From Zygnema cylindricum (Eukaryota; Streptophyta; Zygnematophyceae; Zygnematales; Zygnemataceae), in assembly GCA_037447655.1 (NCBI GenBank), contig JBBHKE010000271.1, positions 186,001-250,000 on the forward strand: a DNA stretch of 64,000 nucleotides. Direction: 5' to 3'. Below are positions 1 through 9,800 of the stretch, one piece after another. Position 1 is the stretch's first letter, and each line of letters begins with the position of its first letter. The translations under genes and the position numbers were made by a program. The notes under the pieces were generated by a model. That model was not told the origin of the DNA and did not search any database. It saw only the letters and a list, made by a program, of their open reading frames with translations.

Positions 1-245
1 AGTATAAGACTTAGGACTCAGAACACAAAATGTATCCAGACTTCCAAGTAGTAAACTGCAGACAGTTTTTGGGAAACTTCTGAGCATTATATCGTAAGTG
101 TTGTCAAGTCAATTGTGCTGAAACTTTGGGAGTTGTCACGGTGTATGCTACTCTATATTCTGATAGATATTTGTGAGGTTTGGATGCTTGTATAAGATTA
201 GGTGACCACTTTAAAACAATTGATTGATAGGATTCTTGATAGCTT

Positions 246-724
246 CTGAGAGTGTATCATGTCTACTTCTACTACTACTGCTGCTCCTCCACCTGCACCG
301 AGGTTCGTAGAACAACAGGGTGGGGGACTATGTATATTTGCGTCGGCAAACATTTGACACACTCAACATAGATGTCTCGGCTCACATATTGAGGATCACA
401 AAAATCGACTCTAATGGATTATTAAGCCTACAAAGGGCCGACACGCGAACTTTGCGAGAACATTCAAAAAATTGTGCCCCCTGCTACCTACGTGATCTTT
501 CCCACAGTATGGATCCGTGGCGGATGCCGATTACCAAGGCCACCGAGTGTCAGTTTTGTTGGCGGTTTGATAGAGAAACGACGATGTTTTTTTGCGACTA
601 TTGCAATCTAGGATTTCATATGGAGTGCTTGGTTCCACCTCTGCACGCTATTCCGGGTGGACACTGGTTTTGCCACGCATGTCGCAACCTACCGGTTGTC
701 CTTACCAGCTCCCATGTAGGCTAA
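246..724 (+). pseudogene. 3' end of a Ty3/gypsy-like retrotransposon: integrase tail plus PHD finger
   Basis: The open frame from about 320 encodes a GDYVYLRR segment and a conserved NCAPCYL motif, as I recall from the C-terminal part of gypsy-type polyproteins in algae and early plants. A complete PHD finger follows: CQFC, CDYC, an H in GFHMEC, then CHAC, giving the Cys4-His-Cys3 zinc pattern. PHD fingers read histone tails, so in an integrase-linked protein the likely role is chromatin targeting. This role is inferred. Just upstream, in another frame, an ATG at about 259 opens a short Ser/Thr/Pro/Ala-rich peptide (MSTSTTTAAPPPAPRF), which resembles a gag start. The pol middle is absent, so this is probably an internally deleted copy. 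The frame stops at 724 before a G-run that could be a polypurine tract. Confidence 0.6.
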
Positions 725-740
725 AGAGCTGGGGGGGGGG

Positions 741-968
741 GATTCAATCCTTTTTCATCTTTACCTACTCGACTTGTCTTTGTACTTTTATTTGTTTGCT
801 TGCTTTCTTAGGCTGATTCATTGATATTTATATTGGTATATATTCTTTGTACTCTGGTCGTGGTCTTGATCACCGAACATAAGTGAGATTCATACAATTT
901 CTGATGTTTACTATCAACGGTAGCTGGTGGTGATGCATGGTACACACGGTTGTATGCTCATGCACGAC
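741..968 (+). repeat. 230-bp repeat, copy 1 (possible LTR piece)
   Basis: This stretch, starting ttcaatcctttttcatc, recurs as a second copy split into 1903-1988 and 3441-3590. It directly follows the G-run after the PHD-retroelement frame, so it may be the start of that element's 3' LTR. No TG...CA ends or target duplication are visible to prove it. Confidence 0.55.
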
Positions 969-1902
969 AGATGACATGCCGTAAGGCGTTGATGGGTATT
1001 ATTACTGAATCCTATACTAATTAACATATATGTGACGTGACAGGTTTGTAATTTTGCGTACACCTGAAGGTACAAGATAATCAAAGGTCGTACTACATGT
1101 ACGTACGATACAACGGAAAACCGACGTGGAACTGGATTGTGGTTCGGCATTGGTTGTCGAGAACTCAAACGGCTTCGAACTTGACAGATGGCTAAGTCGT
1201 GAACCCTCGGAAGTTTATGCATTAGTTTTTGTAGCGTATGGAGGGTTATAATCCTCGAGGTGTAGATGAAAGGCATCCCGAGGCGGCCACACAACGGTCG
1301 TCTCTAGAAACTGGCAGCGTTTACACATAGAAACCTGTTTGCTCAGAGAGACATACAGGAATAAGTGTAGCTGTACGATAGGCAACAGCATAGGATAGAT
1401 GCCATGTGGCTGCATAAGAATAGTTACAAATAACAGCACGAGAATCCAATATTGGGAATTTGTTGTTTTCTGACAATTTTTGTTCTCGGAATTTGTCGAA
1501 CTTGGTTCGGTTAGAGTTTCAGCCGTATATTTAGTATCAAGCTAGTTGTTGAGTTACAGTTTCTTTTCCGAATCCTTAGTTTTTGCTAGCTATTGTCTTT
1601 GAGCTTTCTATCTTTTCTTCTCTTGTACCTAAGTCCTTACCTAATCTACTGGCGCAAGCCAACCTGCAAGGTTTCCCTCCAGACTGTGTTCCACTTGCCG
1701 TGGCTTATGAATCCTGGTGCAAAGATCTAGTGGTTTCTGGTTTTTTGTGAGTTGACTCCGTAGTCCAGCATCCTTCCAGTCTAACTTCAAAAGTGCCAGC
1801 TTTCTCGGCTACTTCATTTGGTTACGGAGGGTTTGCTGCCTGCTGGTTGGACTCTTGTTAGGAATATTGAAGACTTCATGGCCTAGTGGCCACTGTCGCA
1901 AA
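969..1902. other. Non-coding spacer between repeat copies
   Basis: I see no conserved protein or RNA here. Short open frames on the minus strand (914-1439) show no recognisable motif and no codon-like pattern. The stretch is probably decayed transposon sequence lying between the two copies of the 230-bp repeat. Confidence 0.4.
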
Positions 1903-2184
1903 TAGAATTCCATCCTTTTTCATCTTTACCTACTGGACTTGTCTTTGTACTTTTATTTGTTTGCTTGTTTTCTTCGGCTGATACATTGTGTTGAAATTGA
2001 TAGATTTCTAGAGTATTTTCTAGGTTTAAATATGTTAGTATAAAAGGAAAAGAAAAGGACGGACTGCCTACCTCCACCTCCTCTCTTTAGCCCCCATACT
2101 TGTTGTAGTCACTGAAGGATAGAGAGGGTGGTTCATCCATGGCTACCTTCGTTCAACAGGCAGTTGTTTTTAGTAGGTTACTAA

Positions 2185-2278
2185 AAATATACCTAACGGA
2201 ACCGCGATTTGATCCCGGTAGGTGCCGTTCGTCAAGTTGGCCGATAGCGGTTAGCTTTATCCTATTAGGCCTCTACTC
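2185..2278 (-). repeat. Antisense tRNA-like module in the solo LTR
   Basis: On the minus strand an A-box-like CTAATAGGATAAAGC is followed by a B-box-like GGGATCAAATCGCGG, at tRNA-like spacing. The first five bases CCTAA can pair with the closing TTAGG as an acceptor-like stem. The remaining arms are imperfect, so this is tRNA-derived rather than a working tRNA. It is antisense to the LTR, as in the other LTRs of this lineage. The hairpin element at 2279 abuts its 5' side. Confidence 0.5.
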
Positions 2279-2667
2279 CATTAGAAAAAAAAGGGGTTGT
2301 TTACTAGAAGCCGTACGATTTTGTACAAATTCGTACCAATTTTTTTTTTTTGTCAAATGAAACATGTTAACAAGATGATTCCAATAAAATAGGCGTAAGA
2401 TTTGACCGTTGGATGTAAGCAATCTCGCACATCGTCCAGTGTGAGGAAACTCTCCTCGCGAGGAGAGTTTCTTCACACTGGACGATGTGCGTGATTGCTT
2501 CGCGACTCTAAAATAGTGAGACATCCAACGGTCGATAATTACGCCTATATTATTGGAGCCATCTTGAAAACATGTTTCGTCATGTTTCGTCTGACGAAAA
2601 AAAAAATGGTACAAATTTGTACGAAATTGTACGACTTCCAGTAAACAACCCCACTTTTCTTCCAATG
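2279..2667. mobile_element. Foldback element: near-complete 389-bp hairpin
   Basis: The left arm (2279-2458) and right arm (2459-2667) are inverted copies along most of their length. Both carry ggggttgttta, cgtacaa, ataggcgtaa, gaccgttggatg and acatcgtccagtgtga. The centre is ctcctcgcgaggag, so there is essentially no loop. No open frame is shared with a known transposase. It is a non-autonomous foldback element inserted in the solo LTR. A transcript across it would form a long hairpin. Its target duplication is not clear. Confidence 0.75.
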
Positions 2668-3590
2668 GAAGTTTACCCTTAGACTGGGACCATTGCTAAA
2701 TGCTATTGTATCTGATAAATATATATGTATTTAGGAGGGAACAAATTCATTTAACTGAAACTCTATACGGCATACATAGATACAGTTTTATAAAGTACGA
2801 AGTACGATACTACTTTAAAACGGATACCGCGCATTTTGTTTCGACATCGAAACAAATATCGCGCAAGTATTTATAACGGCTAAGATTACATTTCAAGTCA
2901 AATCCAACGGCGCACATCATCGCCAAAATCACGAAATTGTCACTTTGGCGTTTAGTGACTTGGCATGACTTGGAACCACGTGGAGAGATAACATTCGGTC
3001 GCGGGAATTCCGAGGAACGTACGGACGAGTGGAAAATGGACACGCGTCCGCTTAATCGCCTTGTCGTACAAAGATCGTACAAAAAGTACATCGGCAGTAG
3101 TACTTTTATGTACTGTACATTATTCTGATTGGTTCGTAAAGTTAGTAGATAGGGGTTGTGAGAGGGAGCTAGGACTTAAAAAAATCTGGTAGATGGTTTT
3201 CTTTCTCTTCGAGAGGTTGTATAAATTGGCATTTTTTTGCCGGCTTATAACTTATCGGTTGGTTCGCCGTTTTCAGTGATTCTTTTTGCTACAGACTCAG
3301 GGGAGTCCAGGCTGCACAGCGTGCAGTCAAACTGTCATTTTGCCTTCTTGGACAGCAGTGGTTGTGGCTTGAAGTGGGCTACTTAAATACTATCTAGAGG
3401 CTTCCTGTATTCTGTGGTCCAATGGAGGACACAGAAAGCACATTGATATTTATGTTGGTATATATTCTTTGTACTCTTGTCGTGGTCTTTACCATTGGAC
3501 ATAAGTGAGATTCATACAATTTCTGATGTTTACGGTCACGCTAGCTGGTGGTGATGCATGTTACACACGGTTGTATGCTCGTGCACGACA

Positions 3591-4875
3591 CCTCCACTAA
3601 GACTTTCAAATCTACCTGATCCCACTAGATCTGTGGTAACCACTCTCCCATCCCCATACTCTATCTCTACAATAGGGATCTTTCCTAGCTTAGTAAAGAG
3701 GTGCTAATCACAACACATATGCATTGATGCACATGAGTGGATGATCCATCCTTCATGTGGAGCTTCCCGAATTGCTCCGAGAGCACACTTCTGTTTTCGA
3801 GGGATCTCCTTCTCCTCCAGACTCTCGTCTACAAGAAGCTCCTCGTCCTCTTCCTCAGAGGAATCGTCCTCGGTTTCTCCTTTCACTTTTGTGAACACAA
3901 GTGCCAACTTCTTCCCTCCGAAAGAACCCCCTCCAGAGTTCTTTTAAAGCCTCAGCTCTGACAACTTGACACAATCCGATATGAAGTGTCCCGACTTTTT
4001 TGCAAAAATGAAAAAGAGCCTTTGGGGGCCTCGGTCCTCCAGATTGATCTCTCTCTCCTTTAAACAGTTTCTTTGAATCCTTCCCCCATCTGTTTCCTCT
4101 CGCAGCTAGAGCTTGGATGCTCTTTCCCCCTCTCCTAATCTAAATTGTGTTCTCCTACAAAAGTATCATGCGGACCACTGTGTTCCATTTCCATGAACTG
4201 TCAGTCGTTTCCTAGACTCAGTACACTATGTTTTCATTCTCGTCGCGTAACTTCATGATGAGAGTGTTAACTTTCATCTTCATTGTACCTGTCCACCCAA
4301 CACTCTCCATCTCCATATACAATCAAGAGAGATCATTACAGTAGTCCAACATCTTCCCCCCCTTGTAAGTATAAGACCCTAACTTTTGCTCTGCCAACTA
4401 GAGCTCCTGAATAGTACCAGCTCTTTAGATCTCCACCAAACTTACCCACAACTCCTCGGCCTTGTAAATGTGAAGGTGGGGGGTCGCCAAAGCCTGAGTG
4501 AGGTGTCTTAGGATGAAGGTTTTGGCAGCCATGTTGGAGTCTTCCCACTTTTGGGTATTGTTATCCGCGGTCTTCACGGTCACCGCTCCGAGTGCCGTGG
4601 CAATAGGAGCAACAAGAGTAAGAGGTGTCTCCTTCTCTTTCCCTTTTTCGGACACACAGCTGTCCCCATCATCTGCCTCCTCTGCTACAGCAGATGCTGC
4701 TGCAGAAAACCTTATTCCACCAAACCCAGTTGGAGTTCCCTGTGGTGGACCTTTCACTTGTCCACTGACAATACCCCAGTACCATTTTTCGCACAAAGCC
4801 CTTGTCATCATGGCTTCCCAATAGATGAACCTAGATCCATTGAAGATGGGCACCCTAGAGGGTGGGCCCATAACC
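3591..4875 (-). pseudogene. Decayed Ty1/copia gag-protease region
   Basis: Minus-strand frames match the intact copia polyprotein at 44959-49395. Frame 4919-4425 carries QVMGPPSRVPIF, YWEAMM and WGIVSGQ from the gag N-terminus. Frame 3907-3704 corresponds to the spacer before protease, with RKQKCALG and DGWII-like text. At the protease site the family motif DSGASMHM reads HSCASMHM here, so the catalytic Asp and the following Gly are both changed. Frameshifts separate the pieces, and integrase, RT and RNase H are missing past 3591. It is a dead, truncated relative of the intact element, from a different subfamily judging by divergence. Confidence 0.8.
4861..4875 (-). promoter_or_regulatory. 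Half-tRNA-type primer binding site of the decayed copia copy
   Basis: The plus strand reads GGTGGGCCCATAACC directly beside the LTR end at 4876. This is the anticodon-arm sequence of plant initiator tRNA-Met as I remember it. The identical 15 bases occupy the same place in the intact element (49361-49375), so the site is conserved although the surroundings have diverged. Confidence 0.65.
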
Positions 4876-5888
4876 TGCAATTTTGTGTCCTCCATTGGAC
4901 TACAGAATTCAGGAAGCATCTACGTAGTTTTTAAATAGCCAACTTTCAATCACATCCACTTCTTCCCAAGCAAACAAGTTGGCAATCTGACTGCACCCCT
5001 GTGCAACTTAGACTCCCCCTAAGTCTATAGCAAAATGAATCACTGAAAACGGCCAACCAGGTGATAGGTTATGAGGTGGCAAAGATGCTAATTTATACAA
5101 ACTCTTAAAGAGAGAGGAGACTGTCTACCAAAAAATGCTAAGTATTAATCCCCTCTCACAACCCCTATCAAGTGCAATACAATCCAATCAAATCACTGTA
5201 CAGTACAGAAAGGTATTATGGTCGATGTTCTTTCTGTACGGTCTGTGTACAACAAGACCATTGAGGTGACGCGTGTCCACATTTTACTTGTCCTTATGTT
5301 CCGCGAAATTCTCGTGACCAAGTGTTATCTCTCCACGTGGCGTCAAGTCATGCCACGTCCAAAAAACCGTCAAAGTGACCATTTCGGGATCGCGTCGGCG
5401 ATGTGTGCCGTTGGATCAAATCTGACATTTAATTTTAGCCGTCGAAACAATTGTTTGATTCATTTGTTTCGTGCGGGGTCACGTTCGCACTATATATTTT
5501 ACCTAGTTCTATGTTCCCTCATTCGTAATTCCTTTAATCGGATTAAGCATTATAATACGGTTTAAGTAATTATCACACCCAATGTATTTTAACGAACTCC
5601 TACGACAGACCGGTTAGAGCTGACGGCTACGCCTCGCTCTACCGGTCGGAGGTTCGAATCCTGCCAGATTCAACCTTTTGTTGAGAGTGACTTATGTCAC
5701 TCTTTAGTCGTGCCTATGGAGCTTAGGCAGCCATGGCTCCACTACTCTCTCTCTCTCCTTTAGTGACTACAACAAGTATGGGGGATAGAGGAAAGAGGTG
5801 GAGGTAGGCTGCCTACGCTTTTCTTTTCTTTTTCTACCAAGCTATTCAGACCTAGAAAATACTCTATAAATCTAGTGATTTCAACATG
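4876..5888 (-). repeat. 5' LTR of the decayed Ty1/copia copy
   Basis: Read on the minus strand it starts TGTTGAAATCACTAG at 5888 and ends near GTCCTCCATTGG-type sequence beside the PBS at 4875. It aligns with the solo LTR at 1989-3440, sharing gagtattttctagg, ctacctccacctc, cccccatacttgttg and the cacgtgg/ctaagt region. The ATG of the gag frame lies close to the LTR end, as in the intact copy. No matching 3' LTR was found at the left side, where the element is truncated. Confidence 0.75.
5598..5680 (+). repeat. Antisense tRNA-like module in the LTR
   Basis: The plus strand carries TACGACAGACCGGTTAGAGC, very like a tRNA A-box and D-arm, and 40-odd bases on GGAGGTTCGAATCCTGCC, a near-consensus B-box and T-arm. 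Acceptor pairing is poor. It is antisense to the host LTR (minus), at 210-290 bases from the LTR start, matching the position in the solo LTR. Confidence 0.6.
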
Positions 5889-5892
5889 TTTG

Positions 5893-6094
5893 CCGTGCAT
5901 TTATCTATACGGTCCGTACAGTTATTGCCGATAGTTATTGATATCGGTGTTATCTCCGATAAATAACCAATATTATCGGTTAGTTTTTGGCTAAAACATC
6001 GATAGCGATATATCGTGCCATTATATCGATTATCTGCAACCCGAAAAAAGGCCCATATCGGTTATCGACAAATCCTTATCGATACACAACACTA
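5893..6094. mobile_element. Fragment of a hAT-like TATCGATA-rich element
   Basis: The segment shares tacggtccgtacagtta, the alternating tatcg/cgata runs, aaaaaaggcccatatcggttatcg and the terminal gatacacaacacta with the complete copy at 24070-24941. Only the right part is present; the left part is lost next to the LTR boundary. Confidence 0.7.
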
Positions 6095-6540
6095 GTAATT
6101 CATATGCACATTATGTAATTTGTACAAAAATTACCGTACCTCGACGTACAATTTTTTGTCAAAAACACCCTCCTCCCCCCGGTATATTGGTTATCGATGG
6201 TTCAACCGACCGTAACCGCCCGACCCCCAAAATTTGGCAACCGAATCCGTTCCGGATCCGGCGCGGGCGGTCGGTTAACGGTCGGTCACGGTTTCGGTTG
6301 ACCGTTTGCGACCTCTGGACTACAGTACAGTATTGGACTCATCGCCGATAGAAAAATCACCGATACACATCACTGCTAAAATTGTCTTGTCCAAGCGTAA
6401 AATTCTTAGTAACTGTAGTACCGCACGGAAATTGCGAAGTGTTCAACATATGTACGTCACCTGTTTTATGTACAACCCTGAACTGAACTGAACTATATGG
6501 TTTGCACAAATCTACGAGCTGTATTTATGTCTTTATGATA

Positions 6541-6650
6541 TTCCGCGCTTTTTCGCACTCATGATTTTCCACGCTTTTTCGCACTCATGATTTTCCACGC
6601 TTTTTCGCACTTTTGCCATCAGCTCATTGCTTTTTCGCACTTTTGATCGC
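6541..6650 (+). repeat. 24-bp tandem repeats upstream of GSH2
   Basis: The unit tttttcgcactcatgatttt, followed by ccacgc, is repeated in tandem nearly perfectly, then decays into cttttttcgcacttttg-type copies. It lies 200-300 bases before the GSH2 start codon. Confidence 0.8.
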
Positions 6651-6739
6651 TCTCAGCGGGTGAGCAATTATGCACATTCAAGTGGCAGGCACAGCCACGT
6701 GGCAGTGTATGGCTGCATTCCTGTGCGATTCAGGCCTCC

Positions 6740-6766
6740 TTACACGTGCGAATTTCGCACGTGTAA
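6740..6766. promoter_or_regulatory. 27-bp palindrome with two G-boxes before GSH2
   Basis: Perfect 13-base arms (TTACACGTGCGAA and its inverse TTCGCACGTGTAA) surround one central T. Each arm holds CACGTG, the core bound by plant bZIP and bHLH factors. It is about 80 bases upstream of the GSH2 ATG. A regulatory role is inferred from position and symmetry. Confidence 0.6.
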
Positions 6767-6846
6767 TTCTGCCTACTGTCTCCTCTCCTCAGTTTATTCA
6801 AAGCTCTGTTGATAGACGATCTTGCGGCACTGAAAAAACTCTGAAA

Positions 6847-9800
6847 ATGGCTGCGAAGAGCACAGTTGCTGGAATCTCAAGCCAATCGAATGTCGAATTG
6901 CAGCCCTCCGCTCATGTGGTTGAAGACGACCTTATTTCCGAGCTTATTCTTGAAGCTCAGATATGGTCTTCTTTAAACGGACTCGTCGTTGGTGACAGAA
7001 ATGTCCAGGTTTGCGGTTTTCCTTGAAAACTTGAAGAAAAAGGAATTTTGCAACCTTGAGCAAGTGTCATTTATTTTTTTAGTGATCGTGATGTAAGGTG
7101 CTGATGCAAGCTGCACATTTCCAGTTTCTGTATCTAGTGTGATCTGTTGTAATGTGATAGTTTGTGTTTCATGCATTTCAGGAGCTGCAGCACATAATCT
7201 TCAGTTTCCGCTATTGTGTTTTTTTTGCAACATTTTTAATGTGGTTGTGTTTTAGGGTAAAACAACTAGAAGCTCTTTTACTTCAAGCTGCTATTTTAAC
7301 GCTTAGTTCAAATGTGAACACAATTAGAAACGCTACGTGTGGTTATCCTGTGCTATACTCCTATTATACATGCTCCCATTTTAGACGCATATAATACGGG
7401 TTTTCAGACATAGCATTTCCAGTTGTTTTCGCACACTTGATCTATGTTTAAATGTACTTTTCTGGCATGCTATGTTTATCTGAAGTTGGTGCAATGGTTG
7501 GTCGGTTATTTTAGCAGCTAGTGTGCTTTTCTGGCAAACTTGCCATGCGGTTTGTTTTTGAGTTGAACAACTTGAAGTTATTGAATTTCAGGTTGTTTCT
7601 TTTTCATTTTAATGTTCGTTTCCCTCATGCCATGTGTATCTGAAGTTGTTACAATGATTGGTCGGTTATTTCATTTCAGCATTCTGGCACTGTTCCTGGA
7701 GTTGGAGTAGTGCATGCACCAGTTGCTTTGCTTCCTACTCCATTTCCCAAGGAGTTATTTGATCAAGCAGTTGGTCTTGCTACAATTTTTAACGATATCA
7801 CTGATGCTATAAGTCAGGATGCAGATTTTCTTCAACAAACATTGAGAAGGTAAGGAACTGCTTCTAGTGTAATTATACAAGCGCTACTACTGGTGTTACG
7901 GGCTAATATTGGAGGTAATTGTGCATAGAAATGCACGTTTCTTAGAAAATCGTACAGTTTTCTGTACGATTACTTCAATTACTGACTAGTATCGCATAAT
8001 CACCTACGTATTATTTTCATTATTAGCCATTCACGTCCATTTTCTGCAGTTGTCATGTTCTTCGCTATTTCACTAAGTTCTTTTAGTTCAAGTTCACAGA
8101 GGGAGCAGTTCTCGAGCAGGTGAATGAATGGTCATTTACAGACTATCTCCAGTTTTTTTAACATTGTGCTCATTGGGAGTCATTTGGTGCATTGACAAAT
8201 GTAATGTACAACGTTGGAAAAGTCAGAAAATCCTATTTGAAGTTTGTCCCTTGCCATTGATGCATAGTTATAGTCAAGAAAATCCTAACAAGCGTATGCA
8301 GCTAGTATCTGTTGTGTTTCAACACTTCAATAATTCCTTTAGTGATTTACGTGTGTTCCTCTTGCTGGGTAGCAGTGCAAGTGAGACAGATTCGTTTACT
8401 GCAGGCTTGTTGGATATCCATGCAACAATTCTGAAGGAAGGAATTTCTCAGGTATGTATCTTGGTGTGTGGCTTAGATTGTTGCTTACAGATTTTGTTCT
8501 GGAGTAGATCAGCATGGAATCAATCGTTAAGAGTCTCCTTGTAGTTTATATTTGAAAATTACAATGTTGTTGAGGATTTGTATGCACTGTTTCATTTGTT
8601 GAACGAGCGTATTAGATGCCAAATGCCGATTCTGTTGCTGTAAATGCTAATGCCTACTTTTGAAATTTATCTAATTTATTTGAGTAGGAATTTATTTGAA
8701 ATGAAAGGGTGACGTGTAGTTGTCTAGCATTACAAGATTTGTTTTTCTCTGCATAGGACACAAATCAATGTAAGGGGATTAGAAATCTACTCATGATGGT
8801 GATGGTGGTTGATGTAAGGGGATTAGATATGCAAAATGTACAAAGCAATGGGCTAAATTGCAATAATCTCTCTGTGAGGCATATTATCAATCTAATCTTA
8901 ACATTCAAATTTGTTTTTGTCAAGTTTTTTCAACTTTTGTTATTCTGTTGGGTTTACTTTTCTTATTTTATTGCAATTCATGATTGTGAATGGATTCGGT
9001 GTGAAAAAAATTTGAAAATAGAAAATAAAGCCCTCATCCACTAGCCAGATAAATATTTGCTAGAAAGCCATTGGAAGAGTGATTAACCCTGTGTCTGTAA
9101 AAAGTGTACAAGGGCCTTCATTAAATAATGATTAAGAATTCATAAACTTCAAGGAAGCATATATCTGTGATGCAACACTTTTTAAAAGGACAATTTCAAC
9201 ATGTTCTCTCATTCAGTGTTAATATCTGATGTTTTTTGGATACCTTGTTATTCATAGGAAATCTGACGTTTTTCTCATGTAGTGCTAGTTTTCTAATGTT
9301 GTTTATACATCTTGTTTTCCGTAGGAGATCCGACTTGGCATGCATCGCTCGGACTATATGATAGATGTTGCCACTGGAAGCCTGCTACAAGTAGAGCTAA
9401 ATACTATTTCATCGTCATTCCCGGGCCTCACATCTTTAGTAACTTCTATGCATCGGTATGTGCTCTTTGTTTGCTCGATTTGTCTGACGCTAGTGATTAC
9501 TGGCACGGTGATGCTTTTCCACTCCTTCATAATTTTTTTTCCTGTGTCATTTAAAGGCATCATGTTTACTTATATCTCTTTCGAAAATCTGCTGTGGTTG
9601 CATTGTCTTGTCGCATTTGCTGGATCCTTACGGACTTGGTTTGTTTTCTAACATGTCAAGGTCAGCTTTAAGGCTTGACTGGTTTTTAGGCATTGTTTTA
9701 GTGCGTGCGTTGTTGTTCAAGAAAACCATAACAAGCCATATTTGTGCTTTTTTTTTTACGTCCTATGAATAATGGTGTCAACATATTGTACACGATAGCT

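Larger units (their letters stand above)
1989..3440 (+). mobile_element. Solo LTR of a Ty1/copia family, 5-bp TSD
   Basis: The insert begins TGTTGAAATTG and ends AGAAAGCA (TG...CA), flanked by the 5-bp duplication cattg. Its start matches the LTR start at 5888 (minus), and its end, with a ggaggacacagaa-type sequence, resembles the LTR ends at 4876 and 49376. It has no internal coding region, so it is a solo LTR left by LTR-LTR recombination. Its 1452 bp include a hairpin element of about 389 bp at 2279-2667; without it the length is close to that of the 4876-5888 LTR. A minus-strand tRNA-like module lies at about 2190-2275. Confidence 0.8.
1903..3590 (+). repeat. 230-bp repeat, copy 2, split by a solo LTR
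   Basis: 1903-1988 matches the left part of copy 1 and 3441-3590 matches its right part. The interruption point carries cattg on both sides (1984-1988 and 3441-3445), a 5-bp target-site duplication. Removing the insert and one cattg restores the order seen in copy 1. Confidence 0.75.
6095..6846 (+). promoter_or_regulatory. Upstream region of GSH2
   Basis: The 750 bases before the GSH2 ATG hold GC-rich ggtcggttaacggtcggtcacgg-type repeats (6200-6300), a ctacagtacagta GTAC motif (6321-6333), tandem 24-base repeats ending in gctttttcgcact (6541-6650) and a palindrome with two CACGTG boxes (6740-6766). No TATA box can be assigned with confidence. Confidence 0.45.
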
